From: Variovorax sp. EL159
GTDB lineage: Bacteria > Pseudomonadota > Gammaproteobacteria > Burkholderiales > Burkholderiaceae_C
Length of the DNA: 64,000 bases
Direction: 5' to 3'
NCBI RefSeq assembly: GCF_900100965.1
Contig: NZ_FMUJ01000002.1
Coordinates: 803,869 to 867,868 of the forward strand
This document shows positions 26,213 to 36,916 of this stretch, in pieces. The number at the start of each line of letters is the position of its first letter. Position 1 is the stretch's first letter. Position numbers and translations under genes: made by a program. Below the pieces are notes generated by a model. The model saw nothing but the letters and a program-made list of their open reading frames with translations. It was not told where the DNA came from and ran no database searches.

Positions 26213-27024
26213 TGAAAAAAATGGATCCCAAAGCTTTAAAAATTTTGAAGGCGTATGATCTTTTGGAGCCAGGGCGAACTTCAAAGGAAGATTTTGAATA
26301 CGCTAAATCGGCCGGAATGATGTTCGATCCGATAAAGATTACGCACGATAAATCCGTTCAGTGGGCACGCAACGAGTTTGTGCAAGCCAGTAGAGAGAAG
26401 GTTGCTGCGTCCTTCTTGCTGGGTATCGGAGGCAACCTGTCCTATGCCCGAGCTGCGCTTTCCGCCTATGCGGTAATGGCCAATTTCCCAGAGCACAATT
26501 TCAAGGCAACGGAGGGCGTTCATTGTGCAATCTGCGCACAGCAGAAGGAATCGACAGTCGATCTGACGTTTATCAATAAATGCCGATGGAATGGCTCACT
26601 TGTAGGGCGAGAGCCTGTGGTGCTTGCTCTGTACCTTCAGCAGCAAAACGCGGAAAAAACTGATTTACCCGCAGAGTCGGATGTGAAGATTTTTTGCTCC
26701 ATCTTGGATCTCATCTCTACTTGCCCTTCGGAAGAAACTCCGAAATCTTTGTTGAAAAAGATAAAAAAGATCCCCGGGCTAAAATTGCCCGGAGAAGAGG
26801 CCAAATATCTATTGGATGCCTTGGGCTACGCCGGAATATTGCAGACGCCGGAGCACAAAGGATTCATTTATAGCTACGTAGGGCACCTGACGCCCACAAA
26901 ATCCAGAAGTTCCGATTGGGCCTATCCGGTAGATTTTTGGACGGGAAGCGATGGTGTTAATTTGGATGCCTTGATGTACTGGTTCAAGGAATATCCAGAA
27001 ATCACTCAGTGGCGGCCGAGTTAG
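26212..27024 (+). CDS. Putative immunity protein for the RHS toxin
   Basis: A 270-residue, AT-rich gene whose ATG overlaps the effector stop codon (TGATG), the standard place for the cognate immunity gene. The protein is soluble, has no signal peptide, and contains a CAIC pair and many aromatic and charged residues near the end (YWFKEYPEITQWRP). I recognise no immunity family. A cytoplasmic location fits protection from a nuclease. The function is inferred from position alone. Confidence 0.7.
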   Translation: MKKMDPKALKILKAYDLLEPGRTSKEDFEYAKSAGMMFDPIKITHDKSVQWARNEFVQASREKVAASFLLGIGGNLSYARAALSAYAVMANFPEHNFKATEGVHCAICAQQKESTVDLTFINKCRWNGSLVGREPVVLALYLQQQNAEKTDLPAESDVKIFCSILDLISTCPSEETPKSLLKKIKKIPGLKLPGEEAKYLLDALGYAGILQTPEHKGFIYSYVGHLTPTKSRSSDWAYPVDFWTGSDGVNLDALMYWFKEYPEITQWRPS

Positions 27025-27112
27025 TCTTCAGGAAATAAAATTCACTGTCCGTCAAATCAATTCGGGTACATGAATCTTCGGGGGCATTGCCTCATGGGAC
27101 AGGAGTTGCCAG

Positions 27113-28186
27113 CTACTGCGTAGCATTGAACGCATCGTGATACTGCACATCCCCCTCTGGCCAAGCACCTCCAAAGCAGACCGCCTGAAAGTACTCAGCA
27201 GGCACCCCCGGCAGCACAAGCCCCGGCCGCGCAACAAACCCGAAGCGCCCGTAGTACGCCGGCTCCCCCAGCACCACGCATCCTGCAGCACCCGCCTGCC
27301 GCAAGCGCTCCAGCGCCGCCTTCATCAGCGCAGCCCCCACGCCTTGCCCTTGCCGCCCAGGCACCACCGAAATCGGCCCCAACCCATACCAGCCAACCGC
27401 ACCTGAAGGAGAAATCGACACAGGCGACACCGCCACGTGCCCCACGATCTCTTCGTCTTCACCCACCTGCGCCACCAGCGACACTGTCAGCTGCCCCGCC
27501 CGCCGCAACGCGTTGACGATGAACTGCTCCGTGTGGCTCGTGTGCGCCGCATCCGCGAACGCAGCCACGGTGACACACTCGATCGCCGCCGCGTCGCCCG
27601 CCCGTTCCTCGCGGATCAGCAGCGGCGCGATGCGCTGCCGCGTGTCGTCGTCGACCAGCGCGCGCAGGGCGCTGAACAAGGGCGTGGTGCCGGTGTGCTT
27701 CCTGCCGTAGCCGAGGTTGAAGGCGTAGTCGAAGTCTTCGGGGTTGGCGCCCTGGTTGTGCTGCAGGATGGTTTCGAGCTTGTCGAGCGCCTTCACGGCC
27801 TTGGCCTCGGGGGAGGCGGCGTTTTCATACTCGTCCCACAGCGCCAGCAGCTCGCCGCGCAGCTTGTCGTCGAGCGGCGCCATCAGCGTGAGCAGGTCCG
27901 CGCGTTCGCGCTCGCTCTTGTCGGGGTGGGCGCCTTGGCTCACCGCCGGAATGTCGCCGTGAATGGCTTCGCCCAGGTCGTGCACCACGCACAGCTTGAG
28001 CACCTTCAGCACGTCGAGCCCGGCCAGCTCTTCTTCGAACGCCATCGCCATCAGGCACAGCCGCCAGCTGTGCTCAGCCGTGCTCTCTGCGCGGCCGGAA
28101 GAGGTGTGGCCGCTGCGCAGCACGTCCTTGAGTTTTTCCGCCTCGCGCAAGAAGGCGAGCTTGCCCTTGAGTTTCTCGATGTTCAT
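27113..28186 (-). CDS. Fusion of HD-domain phosphohydrolase and GNAT acetyltransferase
   Basis: A 357-residue two-domain protein. The amino half (about 1-185) is an HD_3/YfbR-type hydrolase with STAEHSWRL, VVHDLGEAIHGDI and a later Asp, acting on nucleotides in known relatives. The carboxy half (about 190-350) is a GNAT N-acetyltransferase with the acetyl-CoA loop VVPGRQGQGVGAAL and YYGRFGF, like YhbS. The two activities are normally separate genes; the frame is continuous across the join. ATG at 28186 is preferred over an extension to 28228. No partner genes suggest the substrate. Confidence 0.82.
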   Translation of the reverse strand: MNIEKLKGKLAFLREAEKLKDVLRSGHTSSGRAESTAEHSWRLCLMAMAFEEELAGLDVLKVLKLCVVHDLGEAIHGDIPAVSQGAHPDKSERERADLLTLMAPLDDKLRGELLALWDEYENAASPEAKAVKALDKLETILQHNQGANPEDFDYAFNLGYGRKHTGTTPLFSALRALVDDDTRQRIAPLLIREERAGDAAAIECVTVAAFADAAHTSHTEQFIVNALRRAGQLTVSLVAQVGEDEEIVGHVAVSPVSISPSGAVGWYGLGPISVVPGRQGQGVGAALMKAALERLRQAGAAGCVVLGEPAYYGRFGFVARPGLVLPGVPAEYFQAVCFGGAWPEGDVQYHDAFNATQ

Positions 28187-28293
28187 CGAGGGGAATCGTA
28201 GGGAGCGGGCTCGCGGCTGTCCACGCATGAGATATGCGCGGGGAGCGCCGCTACCGATCCTCGAAGGGGCTAAGGGTTTGCCCTAGATCCGAG

Positions 28294-28309
28294 GTCCGGT
28301 GGTCCGGAC
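28294..28309. promoter_or_regulatory. Candidate upstream activator site for dctA
   Basis: GTCCGG-TGGT-CCGGAC is a perfect six-base inverted repeat 107 bases before the -24 element. That is the distance at which NtrC-family activators such as DctD bind. Recognition by the DctD encoded at 31989 is inferred. Confidence 0.4.
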
Positions 28310-28415
28310 GGGGCGACTGCATTGCGGCCGGATCGTCGGCGGGGCGTGTCTCTTGGTCGAGCCATTTCCCTCATGAAATCAACGACTTGGCGCGCATTCG
28401 CTGCCTCGCGGCGCG

Positions 28416-28431
28416 TGGCATATCGATTGCT
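28416..28431 (+). promoter_or_regulatory. Sigma-54 promoter of dctA
   Basis: TGGCATATCGATTGCT has GG and GC exactly ten bases apart and matches the -24/-12 consensus TGGCAC-N5-TTGCW at nearly every position. It lies about 255 bases before the dctA start, in the same cluster as a DctB/DctD pair, so sigma-54 control of dctA is strongly suggested. Confidence 0.72.
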
Positions 28432-28497
28432 CAGTCACTGGGCCGGCCCTGCCGCTCGAAGCGGGGCCGGCCACGACACAACAGGAGACAAAAACCG

Positions 28498-28665
28498 ATG
28501 AACACCATGGGCGACCTTGCCCTCACGGGCACTGGCGAGCGCATCGCCCAAGCCAACGCACCCGCCATGCCCTGCGCCGCCGCGACATCGACATGCCCGT
28601 CGGCAGTCGATGCCGGCAGTCGCACTCCCCACGTCGGCCGGCAAGCGCATGCCGCCGGCGTCTGA
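28498..28665 (+). CDS. Possible leader ORF upstream of dctA
   Basis: A 55-codon frame with AGGAG ten bases before its ATG, inside the predicted dctA leader and ending 19 bases before the dctA start. Its product, Ala/Thr/Cys-rich, resembles no known protein. It could be a translated leader or a chance frame; codon use is not clearly coding. Confidence 0.25.
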   Translation: MNTMGDLALTGTGERIAQANAPAMPCAAATSTCPSAVDAGSRTPHVGRQAHAAGV

Positions 28666-28684
28666 AATTTTCCAGGAGACATTC

Positions 28685-30049
28685 GTGGACCACCCACCCG
28701 TACGCCAACCCTTCTACAAGTCCCTGTACCTGCAGGTCATCACCGCCATCGTGCTCGGGGTGCTGCTGGGGCATTTCTATCCCGACACCGGCGCTTCGAT
28801 GAAGCCGCTGGGCGACGGCTTCATCAAGCTGATCAAGATGATCATTGCCCCGATCATCTTTTGCACGGTGGTGGTCGGCATCGCCGGCATGGAAGACATG
28901 AAGAAGGTCGGCAAGACCGGCGGCCTGGCGCTGCTGTACTTCGAGATCGTGAGCAGCGTCGCGCTGATCGTGGGTCTCGTCATCATCAACATCGTGCGCC
29001 CCGGCGCGGGCATGAACGTCGATGTGAGCCAGCTCGACACCAAGGGCATCGCGGCCTACACGGGCCCGGGCAAAATGCAGAGCACCACCGACTTCGTGCT
29101 CAACATCATCCCCAACACCCTGGTCGACGCCTTCGCCAAGGGCGAGATCCTGCAGGTGCTGCTGATCGCCGTGATGTTCGGTTTTGCGCTGCACCGCTTC
29201 GGCGGGCGCGGCACGCTGGTGTTCGACGTGATCGAGAAGGGCTCGCACGTGCTCTTCGTGATCGTGGGCTACATCATGAAGGCCGCGCCCATCGGTGCCT
29301 TCGGCGCGATGGCATTCACTATCGGCAAGTACGGCGTGAGCTCGCTGCTGCAACTGGGCCAGCTGATGGCCACCTTCTACGCCACCTGCCTGCTGTTCAT
29401 CTTCGTGGTGCTGGGGGGCATAGCCAGGGCCCATGGCTTCAGCATCTGGAAGTTCATCAAGTACATCAAGGAAGAGCTGCTGATCGTGCTGGGCACGTCG
29501 TCCAGCGAATCCGTGCTGCCGCGCATGATGGCCAAGCTGGAGAACCTGGGGGCGAAGAAGTCGGTGGTCGGTCTGGTGGTGCCCACGGGCTACTCGTTCA
29601 ACCTCGACGGCACCTCCATCTACCTGACGATGGCGGCGGTGTTCATCGCGCAGGCGACCAATACCGACATGACCCTCACGCAACAGCTCACGCTGCTGGC
29701 GGTGCTGCTGCTCACCTCGAAGGGCGCGGCGGGCGTCACGGGCAGCGGCTTCATCGTGCTGGCGGCCACGCTCTCGGCGGTGGGCCATGTGCCGGTGGCG
29801 GGGCTCGCGCTCATCCTGGGCATCGACCGCTTCATGTCCGAAGCCCGCGCGCTGACCAACCTGATCGGCAACGGCGTGGCCACCATCGTGGTCGCCAAGT
29901 GGACCGGTGACCTCGACACGGTGCGCATGCATCAGCACCTGAACCAGGAAAGCACGCTCGAAGCCAACGAGCCCGAGCGTGTGCTCGACGCCACCGACGC
30001 GCACATGCCCGCAGGCCCGGCAGCCGTGGCTGCCTCCCGGCAGGCCTGA
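28685..30049 (+). CDS. dctA: C4-dicarboxylate:cation symporter DctA
   Basis: A 454-residue DAACS-family transporter with about eight membrane helices and two re-entrant loops. The Ser-rich motif [13 protein letters not shown] and the [12 protein letters not shown] and [14 protein letters not shown] segments form the substrate and cation sites. It imports succinate, fumarate and malate. The start is GTG, with AGGAGA six bases before it; a longer upstream reading is out of character. The promoter is sigma-54 type and the next two genes encode its sensor and activator. Confidence 0.93.
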   Translation: MDHPPVRQPFYKSLYLQVITAIVLGVLLGHFYPDTGASMKPLGDGFIKLIKMIIAPIIFCTVVVGIAGMEDMKKVGKTGGLALLYFEIVSSVALIVGLVIINIVRPGAGMNVDVSQLDTKGIAAYTGPGKMQSTTDFVLNIIPNTLVDAFAKGEILQVLLIAVMFGFALHRFGGRGTLVFDVIEKGSHVLFVIVGYIMKAAPIGAFGAMAFTIGKYGVSSLLQLGQLMATFYATCLLFIFVVLGGIARAHGFSIWKFIKYIKEELLIVLGTSSSESVLPRMMAKLENLGAKKSVVGLVVPTGYSFNLDGTSIYLTMAAVFIAQATNTDMTLTQQLTLLAVLLLTSKGAAGVTGSGFIVLAATLSAVGHVPVAGLALILGIDRFMSEARALTNLIGNGVATIVVAKWTGDLDTVRMHQHLNQESTLEANEPERVLDATDAHMPAGPAAVAASRQA

Positions 30050-30136
30050 GCCGGGGCTTGCATGTCCGGCCCCACAAAAGGGGGCCATCGGGCTGCCACC
30101 GATGCGGGCAGCTCGCCCTTGTGCAATAACGCTCCC

Positions 30137-31981
30137 ATGATTTCAAGGGAGCCGGTCCGGCGTTTCGACATGCCTTCCGACAGCACAAGGGGATGGCGCG
30201 GCCTGCCGCGCTGGTGCGGCGCACTGGCCCTGGTGGCCGTGGCCGCCTTTGCCGGCCACCAGCTCGCCATGCAGGCGGGCCTGGCGCGCCTGCGCGAGGC
30301 GGCCGACCACCGCCTCGACATGCTCGCGACCGGGCTCGATGCCGACCTGGCCCGCTTCGACTACCTCCCCGCGCTGCTCGAAATGACGCCCATCGTGCCG
30401 GCGCTGCTCGGCACGCCCTCCGACCTGCATCTGCGCGATGCCGTCAATCGCTACCTCGACGGCGTCAACGCCACGGCCGGCGCCGAGATGCTCTATGTGA
30501 TGAATGGCGCCGGCACCTCGCTGGCCGCGTCCGACTGGGACAAGCCCGGCACCACGCTGGGCCAGGACCTGTCGTTCCGCCCCTACGTGATCGACGCGCT
30601 GGCACAGGGCCGGGGCCGCTTCTACGGCGTGGGCGTCACCAGCAACCGGCCGGGCTACTACCTGTCGTATGCACTGCGGCGTGGCCAGCCCTCGCGCGGC
30701 GTGGTGGCCGTGAAGATCAACCTCTCGGAGGCCGAGCACGCCTGGCGCAAGCTGCCGGGCGACGTGGTGCTGATCGACCAGCGCGGCGTGGTGATCCTGT
30801 CCACGCGCGACGACCTGAAGTTCAGGCCGCTGCTGCCGCTCGACGCACTGCAGCGCGCCGAAGTGCTGCGCTCGCGCCCTTATGGCGACGCCAAGCTGCA
30901 GCCACTGCAGTGGACGCAGAAAGAGGTGCTCGACCGCGACGTGCAGGTGATCTCGCTCGACGGCCGGGACCAGCTCGCCACCGCCCGCACCCTGCGCGGC
31001 GCCCCGTGGCAGCTCGTGGTGCTCGACGACCTGGCGCCGGTGCGCGTGGCCGCGCGCAACGCGGCCATCACCGCCAGCCTCGCGATGGCCGTGCTGCTGC
31101 TGCTCGCCGTCGCGCTCTGGCAGCGTCGCCGGGCGGTGCGCCAGCGGCTCGCCAACCAGGCCGCGCTGCAGGCGGCGCACGACACCCTCGAATCGACCGT
31201 GGTGGCCCGCACCGCCCAACTGCGCGCCGCGCAGGGCGAGCTGGTGCATGCGGGCAAGATGGCCGCGCTGGGCCAGATGTCGGCCGGCGTCGTGCACGAA
31301 CTCAACCAGCCCCTCACCGCCATGCGCACCCTGTCGGAGAGCGCCGGCATCCTGCTCGACAGAAACCGCCTGGACGACGTGCGCGGCAACCTCGAACGCA
31401 TCCGCCGCATGGTCGACCGCCTCGCGCGCCTGACCACGCAGCTCAAGACCTTCGCGCACAAGAGCGAACTGCCGCTGGAGCCGCTGCTGCTGTCCCAGGC
31501 CATCGCCGACGCGCAGGTGATCGTGGCCGAAGCCTCGAAAAAGCAGCGCATCAGCTTCGAGATCGACGTGCAGCCCGCCGCGCTCGGCGTCATGGCCGAA
31601 GAGGCCGCGCTGGGCAGCGTGCTCGTCAACCTCATGCGCAACGCCATCGACGCCATGCAAGACGCCCCATTGCGCACCCTGCGCCTGGAGGCGCGGCAGA
31701 AAGACGGCCGCGTGATCCTGAGCGTGAGCGACACCGGCCCCGGCATCCACCCCGACGTGCTGCCGCGCCTGTTCGAGCCCTTCGTGACCGGCAAGCCCGC
31801 CGGGGCAGGTCTGGGCCTGGGGCTCGTCATCTCGGCACAATTGGTGCGGGCCATGGATGGCACACTGCGCGCGGCCAACCTCAAGGACGGCGGCGCGTGT
31901 TTCGTGATCGACCTGCCCGCCGCCGTTGCCGAAACCCGCAACGCACCCGTTCCCTTTCTTTCCATTGCCCAACAGGAGTGA
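30137..31981 (+). CDS. dctB: C4-dicarboxylate sensor kinase DctB
   Basis: A 614-residue kinase with one membrane helix near residues 25-45, a large periplasmic double-PAS-like sensor (about 50-310), a second helix (MAVLLLLAVALW), then a coiled linker, HisKA with GVVHELNQPLTAMRTL, and the ATPase boxes NLMRNAIDAM, DTGPGI and GLGLGLVIS. The layout matches DctB, which senses dicarboxylates and phosphorylates DctD. ATG at 30137 is used; ATG at 30170 is an alternative. The regulator follows after seven bases. Confidence 0.9.
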   Translation: MISREPVRRFDMPSDSTRGWRGLPRWCGALALVAVAAFAGHQLAMQAGLARLREAADHRLDMLATGLDADLARFDYLPALLEMTPIVPALLGTPSDLHLRDAVNRYLDGVNATAGAEMLYVMNGAGTSLAASDWDKPGTTLGQDLSFRPYVIDALAQGRGRFYGVGVTSNRPGYYLSYALRRGQPSRGVVAVKINLSEAEHAWRKLPGDVVLIDQRGVVILSTRDDLKFRPLLPLDALQRAEVLRSRPYGDAKLQPLQWTQKEVLDRDVQVISLDGRDQLATARTLRGAPWQLVVLDDLAPVRVAARNAAITASLAMAVLLLLAVALWQRRRAVRQRLANQAALQAAHDTLESTVVARTAQLRAAQGELVHAGKMAALGQMSAGVVHELNQPLTAMRTLSESAGILLDRNRLDDVRGNLERIRRMVDRLARLTTQLKTFAHKSELPLEPLLLSQAIADAQVIVAEASKKQRISFEIDVQPAALGVMAEEAALGSVLVNLMRNAIDAMQDAPLRTLRLEARQKDGRVILSVSDTGPGIHPDVLPRLFEPFVTGKPAGAGLGLGLVISAQLVRAMDGTLRAANLKDGGACFVIDLPAAVAETRNAPVPFLSIAQQE

Positions 31982-31988
31982 CCCCCCA

Positions 31989-33371
<1,383 letters not shown>

Positions 33372-33392
33372 CGGGGCCTCCGCAGGCCTGCG

Positions 33393-33950
33393 TCAGCAGA
33401 GCGTTTCGACCAGCCTCGCCGACGTGCCATCGGACAGCGTGAGCCGCGTCCATCGGCACAGGCTGTGCGCGATGGGCACCAACTGCGAATCGTTGGTGCC
33501 CGTGACGAATTCCAACGAGGGCGGCGCGAGCGCATCGCGCCAGCCGATGTCTTCGAGCATCGCTTCCTTGCCCGCGATCTCCGGCGTGGCATAGCGCCAG
33601 AGCGAGCGGCCCAGCAGCGTGGAGAGCGGCGCGCCGAACTCGGTGGCCCTGCGCGAGGAGCAGGCCAGCAGGCGATGCGTGATGTCGCACACCAGATGCA
33701 GCGGCCGCGGGCTCTCGTTGACCAGCCTTGCGAGCGCATGGTCGGCGGCGGCATCGAGCCGGGCCGACAACAGCGCTTCAGCGCGTGCGCGCTCGGCGGG
33801 CTCCATCGCTTGCGTGCCGGACTCCCAGCGCGAGATGGTCGATTGGTTGACGTTGAAGAGCTCGGCGGCGTGCGATTGCTTCACGCGGTGGACCAGGCGC
33901 CAGCGCTTGAGGGCCGGGCCCAGGGCGGGGGTTAGGAGCGGGGCTTGCAT
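33393..33950 (-). CDS. XRE-family regulator with a PAS-like carboxy domain
   Basis: A 185-residue protein with a helix-turn-helix at about residues 15-65 (RVKQSHAAELFNVNQSTISRWESG is the core, here within KQSHAAELFNVNQS and TISRWESGTQ) and a carboxy part (LHLVCDITHRLLACS, GRSLWRYATPEI) that resembles a PAS-like sensing fold. It converges on dctD with 21 bases between stops. The target and ligand are not evident; control of the divergent small gene at 34218 is possible. Confidence 0.75.
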   Translation of the reverse strand: MQAPLLTPALGPALKRWRLVHRVKQSHAAELFNVNQSTISRWESGTQAMEPAERARAEALLSARLDAAADHALARLVNESPRPLHLVCDITHRLLACSSRRATEFGAPLSTLLGRSLWRYATPEIAGKEAMLEDIGWRDALAPPSLEFVTGTNDSQLVPIAHSLCRWTRLTLSDGTSARLVETLC

Positions 33951-34086
33951 GTCGGTTTATTGCCGTGACAGGTGGGCATTTTGTTTTGGTTTGCCGATGT
34001 GGGCAAAGTTGGCTTGGTGCGCGATTTGTTCACTGCATCGAGGTCTCGATGCGGCGCGTATGTTCTTACATTTGAAGGACCGCCGC

Positions 34087-34135
34087 GCCTCACGGCGTGA
34101 CATCGATGCACACCGCAGCGATGTCGATGTGAGGC
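34087..34135. repeat. Imperfect inverted repeat in the intergenic region
   Basis: GCCTCAC and CATCG on the left pair with CGATG and GTGAGGC on the right, forming an interrupted stem around ATGCACACCGCAG. It lies between the XRE gene and the 88-residue gene. No run of T follows, so a terminator is unlikely; an operator or RNA structure is possible. Confidence 0.3.
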
Positions 34136-34217
34136 ACAAAAGGCGACGGCCAAGGTGCGCTAACACCATGGCCGTCTGACCAATCAACGTGCATTACCTT
34201 GGAAGGACCGCACATCA

Positions 34218-34484
34218 ATGGCTGATCAAATTATCGCCGGGCAGAACACGCCCACCTCCGTCAACGCAACCTCAGCGCAGGACGCGAAAGACATTCTTGA
34301 GAACAAGTTGACCCAACTGCGGTCTCTACTGAGCTGCTGCTATGGAGACTGCAGCGATTGGTTCGACGCGATTGGGTCGCGACATCGTGACAACATCATG
34401 TGGATTGCCGCTGACTTGGTTGAAGAGGCGGAAACGTTGCTTCAAAAGGTTGCAGGATGCGACTCAAACTCGATCGAGACTTAA
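34218..34484 (+). CDS. Small protein of unknown function
   Basis: An 88-residue protein, mostly helical, with a CCYGDC cluster near residue 47 and a terminal coiled segment (WIAADLVEEAETLLQKV). The ATG has AGGA ten bases upstream. No signal peptide or membrane segment. It marks the left edge of the lower-GC defence island, but nothing ties it functionally to the restriction system. Confidence 0.6.
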   Translation: MADQIIAGQNTPTSVNATSAQDAKDILENKLTQLRSLLSCCYGDCSDWFDAIGSRHRDNIMWIAADLVEEAETLLQKVAGCDSNSIET

Positions 34485-34527
34485 CAGAGTCCGTTGTAGC
34501 GCCAAGAGCTGGATCTGATTTTCGAAA

Positions 34528-35031
34528 TCAGTTTCGGCTCGTTCCCTTTTTCAACAAAACTATATGCAGATTTCCAATTTCATCTAGGCCAAATGTGACG
34601 CTATCGCCTTCTTTTGCCTGCGCCATTACCGAATTTGTCTTGAAATAAAGGCGATATTCACTTCGCGTCGGATGTGCTTCCCGAGCTTCATACCAGGTGA
34701 CCTCCGATTGAGCGGTGGTCGCGTGGCCGCTGACTGAGAAGAAAGCAATTTTTGAAAAATCGGTAAGCCCAAAAATCCTCTTGAGTTCTGCTATGCCATT
34801 AAATTCGTGCTGATTTGATCTATTCGGATCGGCTTCGACAGCCGAGAGAGTCTTTGTGCAAGAAGCTTGAAATTTAGTTGGCCCGTGAGTCATGACTCGA
34901 TTCCCTTTCTCGTTGATGATGATTTCTGGTGTGTGCAGTCTGTCTTTGATGGAGTCGCTTCTCGGCAGCGCACTGGTTTTCGCCATTGATGGGAGAACCG
35001 CCAATAGGGTAACAGGGCGTTTGTCCGGCAT
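34528..35031 (-). CDS. Protein with an EcoRII-N/B3-like effector domain
   Basis: A 167-residue AT-richer gene. Its carboxy half contains [19 protein letters not shown] and an [13 protein letters not shown] strand, a pattern that resembles the amino-terminal effector DNA-binding (B3-like) domain of EcoRII-type nucleases rather than a catalytic domain. It is divergent from the methyltransferase gene across about 125 bases. The start is uncertain: ATG at 35031 or the internal one at 34986, neither with a clear ribosome site. A role as an accessory DNA-recognition protein is inferred and unproven. Confidence 0.55.
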   Translation of the reverse strand: MPDKRPVTLLAVLPSMAKTSALPRSDSIKDRLHTPEIIINEKGNRVMTHGPTKFQASCTKTLSAVEADPNRSNQHEFNGIAELKRIFGLTDFSKIAFFSVSGHATTAQSEVTWYEAREAHPTRSEYRLYFKTNSVMAQAKEGDSVTFGLDEIGNLHIVLLKKGTSRN

Positions 35032-35114
35032 GTTGCGTTATGGGGTTACAGATTCCCGGCGTCTGCCTGGTTTTCGTCCCGCCTGCTGAAAATATTCTCG
35101 AAAGGACGATTTTG

Positions 35115-35135
35115 GGACACGCTGTCTGCTATTCT
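35115..35135 (+). promoter_or_regulatory. Candidate autoregulatory operator and -10 box of the methyltransferase gene
   Basis: GGACACGCTGTCT contains GACA/TGTC arms around CGC and resembles the short inverted repeats through which M.SsoII-type methyltransferases repress their own genes. TATTCT at 35130-35135 follows directly and would be the -10 box, 22 bases before the ATG. The encoded protein has an amino-terminal helix-turn-helix suited to this. Confidence 0.4.
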
Positions 35136-35157
35136 TCCCAGATTACGGAGAATACTG

Positions 35158-36408
35158 ATGGGCGACCCGAACGACTTCCTTGACATCCTGCGCGACGCGC
35201 TGACTCGCTTCAACAAAAAAGAGCTTGCTGAGCGTCTTGATCTAGACCCCAAGACCATCGGTCGCTGGGAGCGGCAGGAAACACATCCTTCCGCCTTGGA
35301 GATGCCAGCCATCCGCGACATCCTGATCGCCGAAAAGCGCAAAGTATCCAGCCCAACTGCCTCTGATTTCACCTTTATCGACCTCTTCGCGGGCATTGGT
35401 GGCAACCGCAAGGCCTTCGAACTGGCGGGTGGCAAGTGCATTTTCACAAGCGAATGGAATCCGTTTGCTGTGAAGACATACAAGGCAAACTTCTCGCATG
35501 ACCACCGCTTCGAAGGAGATATCACCAAGGTCGACGAGCACAGCGTCCCCGATCACGATGTGTTGTTAGCGGGCTTCCCTTGTCAGGCATTCTCAATTGC
35601 GGGAGTTTCCAAGAAGAACTCGTTGGGCCGTGATCACGGCTTCAAAGACAAGACCCAAGGAACACTGTTCTTCGATGTAGCTCGCATCCTCGCGGCCAAG
35701 CGTCCCAAGGCGTTTCTCCTCGAAAACGTCAAGAACCTGGTTAGTCACGACAAGGGCAACACCTTTCGCATCATCCGGGAGACGCTCGAAAAAGAGCTGG
35801 GCTATCACATTGAATACAAGGTCGTAGATGGGCAGCATTTCGTGCCACAGCATCGCGAGCGCATTCTGATCGCCGGCTTCCAGCGCGATGCGGGTTTCCG
35901 GTGGGCAGATGTCCATCTGCCAGAGCACGGTCCCCGCCTGAAATCGATTCTTCACCCGCAAGATGGCAGTGAGAAAACAGAAGAGCCGTACACGACCGGC
36001 TCCAAAGGGAAGATCGCCGACCGCTACACACTGACAGATAACCTCTGGGCCTATCTGCAGGCATATGCTGCCAAGCACAAGGCGGCCGGTAATGGATTCG
36101 GCTTCGGTCTGGTTGACGGTCGTTCGGTTACCCGGACGCTTTCGGCCCGTTACCACAAAGACGGTTCGGAGATTCTTGTCTCGCAGGGCAGCAGGAAGAA
36201 TCCGCGGCGGCTTACGCCTCGCGAATGTGCTCGCCTTATGGGTTTTCCGAAAGACTTCATCATTCCGGTCAGCGACACGCAGGCTTATCGGCAGTTCGGC
36301 AATTCGGTGGTTATGCCGGTTATGGCTGCCGCCGCTACTGCAATGAAGCCCGCAATCGTGACCTTGATCGAAGAGCAAAAGAACGCAGCCCAACTGACGC
36401 TCGCCTGA
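35158..36408 (+). CDS. DNA (cytosine-5) methyltransferase, Dcm/M.EcoRII type
   Basis: A 416-residue C5 methyltransferase. Residues 1-50 are a helix-turn-helix ([19 protein letters not shown]), as in M.SsoII and relatives. Motif I is [10 protein letters not shown] (about 73), motif IV with the catalytic Cys is GFPCQAFS (about 142), motif VI is LLENVKNL, motif VIII is QHRERI, motif [16 protein letters not shown] and motif X FGNSVVMP. It protects host DNA against the EcoRII-like nuclease two genes on. The specificity is probably of the CCWGG or CCNGG kind, inferred from the partner. One base separates it from vsr. Confidence 0.92.
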   Translation: MGDPNDFLDILRDALTRFNKKELAERLDLDPKTIGRWERQETHPSALEMPAIRDILIAEKRKVSSPTASDFTFIDLFAGIGGNRKAFELAGGKCIFTSEWNPFAVKTYKANFSHDHRFEGDITKVDEHSVPDHDVLLAGFPCQAFSIAGVSKKNSLGRDHGFKDKTQGTLFFDVARILAAKRPKAFLLENVKNLVSHDKGNTFRIIRETLEKELGYHIEYKVVDGQHFVPQHRERILIAGFQRDAGFRWADVHLPEHGPRLKSILHPQDGSEKTEEPYTTGSKGKIADRYTLTDNLWAYLQAYAAKHKAAGNGFGFGLVDGRSVTRTLSARYHKDGSEILVSQGSRKNPRRLTPRECARLMGFPKDFIIPVSDTQAYRQFGNSVVMPVMAAAATAMKPAIVTLIEEQKNAAQLTLA

Positions 36409-36409
36409 A

Positions 36410-36916
36410 GTGGACATAGTCGATAGCGCCACGCGTAGTCGGATGATGTCCGGCATTCGTGGCCGCGACACAAAGATCGAAATGGTTGTGCGCAAGGCCT
36501 TGCATGCGAGGGGACTTCGCTACCGGTTGAACAACCGATCTTTGCCGGGGAGGCCGGACATCGCGTTCATGGCGGCGAAAGCCGCGGTGTTGATGCACGG
36601 ATGCTTCTGGCACGGTCATGACTGTTCGTTTTTTCGACTTCCCGCTTCGAACACCGAGTTCTGGAGAGAGAAGATAGATGCCAATCGCGCACGCGATGCC
36701 AGGACGCTCGACGCGCTGCATGCCCTCGGGTGGCGCACCGCGACGATCTGGGAGTGCGCGATTCGTGGCAGGCCGATGGAGGAGTTTGCGAGCCTGCTTG
36801 ACTGCCTTGAAAACTGGGTGCGTGTAGGGGCTGGGCATCTAGAGCTGCGAGCGCCGATGGGCGCCGCTCTCCCGCGGCCGGAAGTAAAGCGCGCCCAAAA
36901 CGAGAAGAAAAAGTGA
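36410..36916 (+). CDS. vsr: Very short patch repair endonuclease Vsr
   Basis: A 168-residue Vsr nuclease from a GTG start one base after the methyltransferase stop. Motifs RSRMMSGIRGRDTKIE, GRPDIAF and the zinc/active-site block HGCFWHGHDC match the family. Vsr nicks T:G mismatches left by deamination of 5-methylcytosine at the methyltransferase sites. The last four bases overlap the restriction gene, so all three genes form one transcript. Confidence 0.93.
   Translation: MDIVDSATRSRMMSGIRGRDTKIEMVVRKALHARGLRYRLNNRSLPGRPDIAFMAAKAAVLMHGCFWHGHDCSFFRLPASNTEFWREKIDANRARDARTLDALHALGWRTATIWECAIRGRPMEEFASLLDCLENWVRVGAGHLELRAPMGAALPRPEVKRAQNEKKK

Noticed and set aside
28517..28684. Amino-terminal extension of DctA
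   Set aside because: Extra residues are Pro/His-rich and unlike DctA; GTG at 28685 has the ribosome site.
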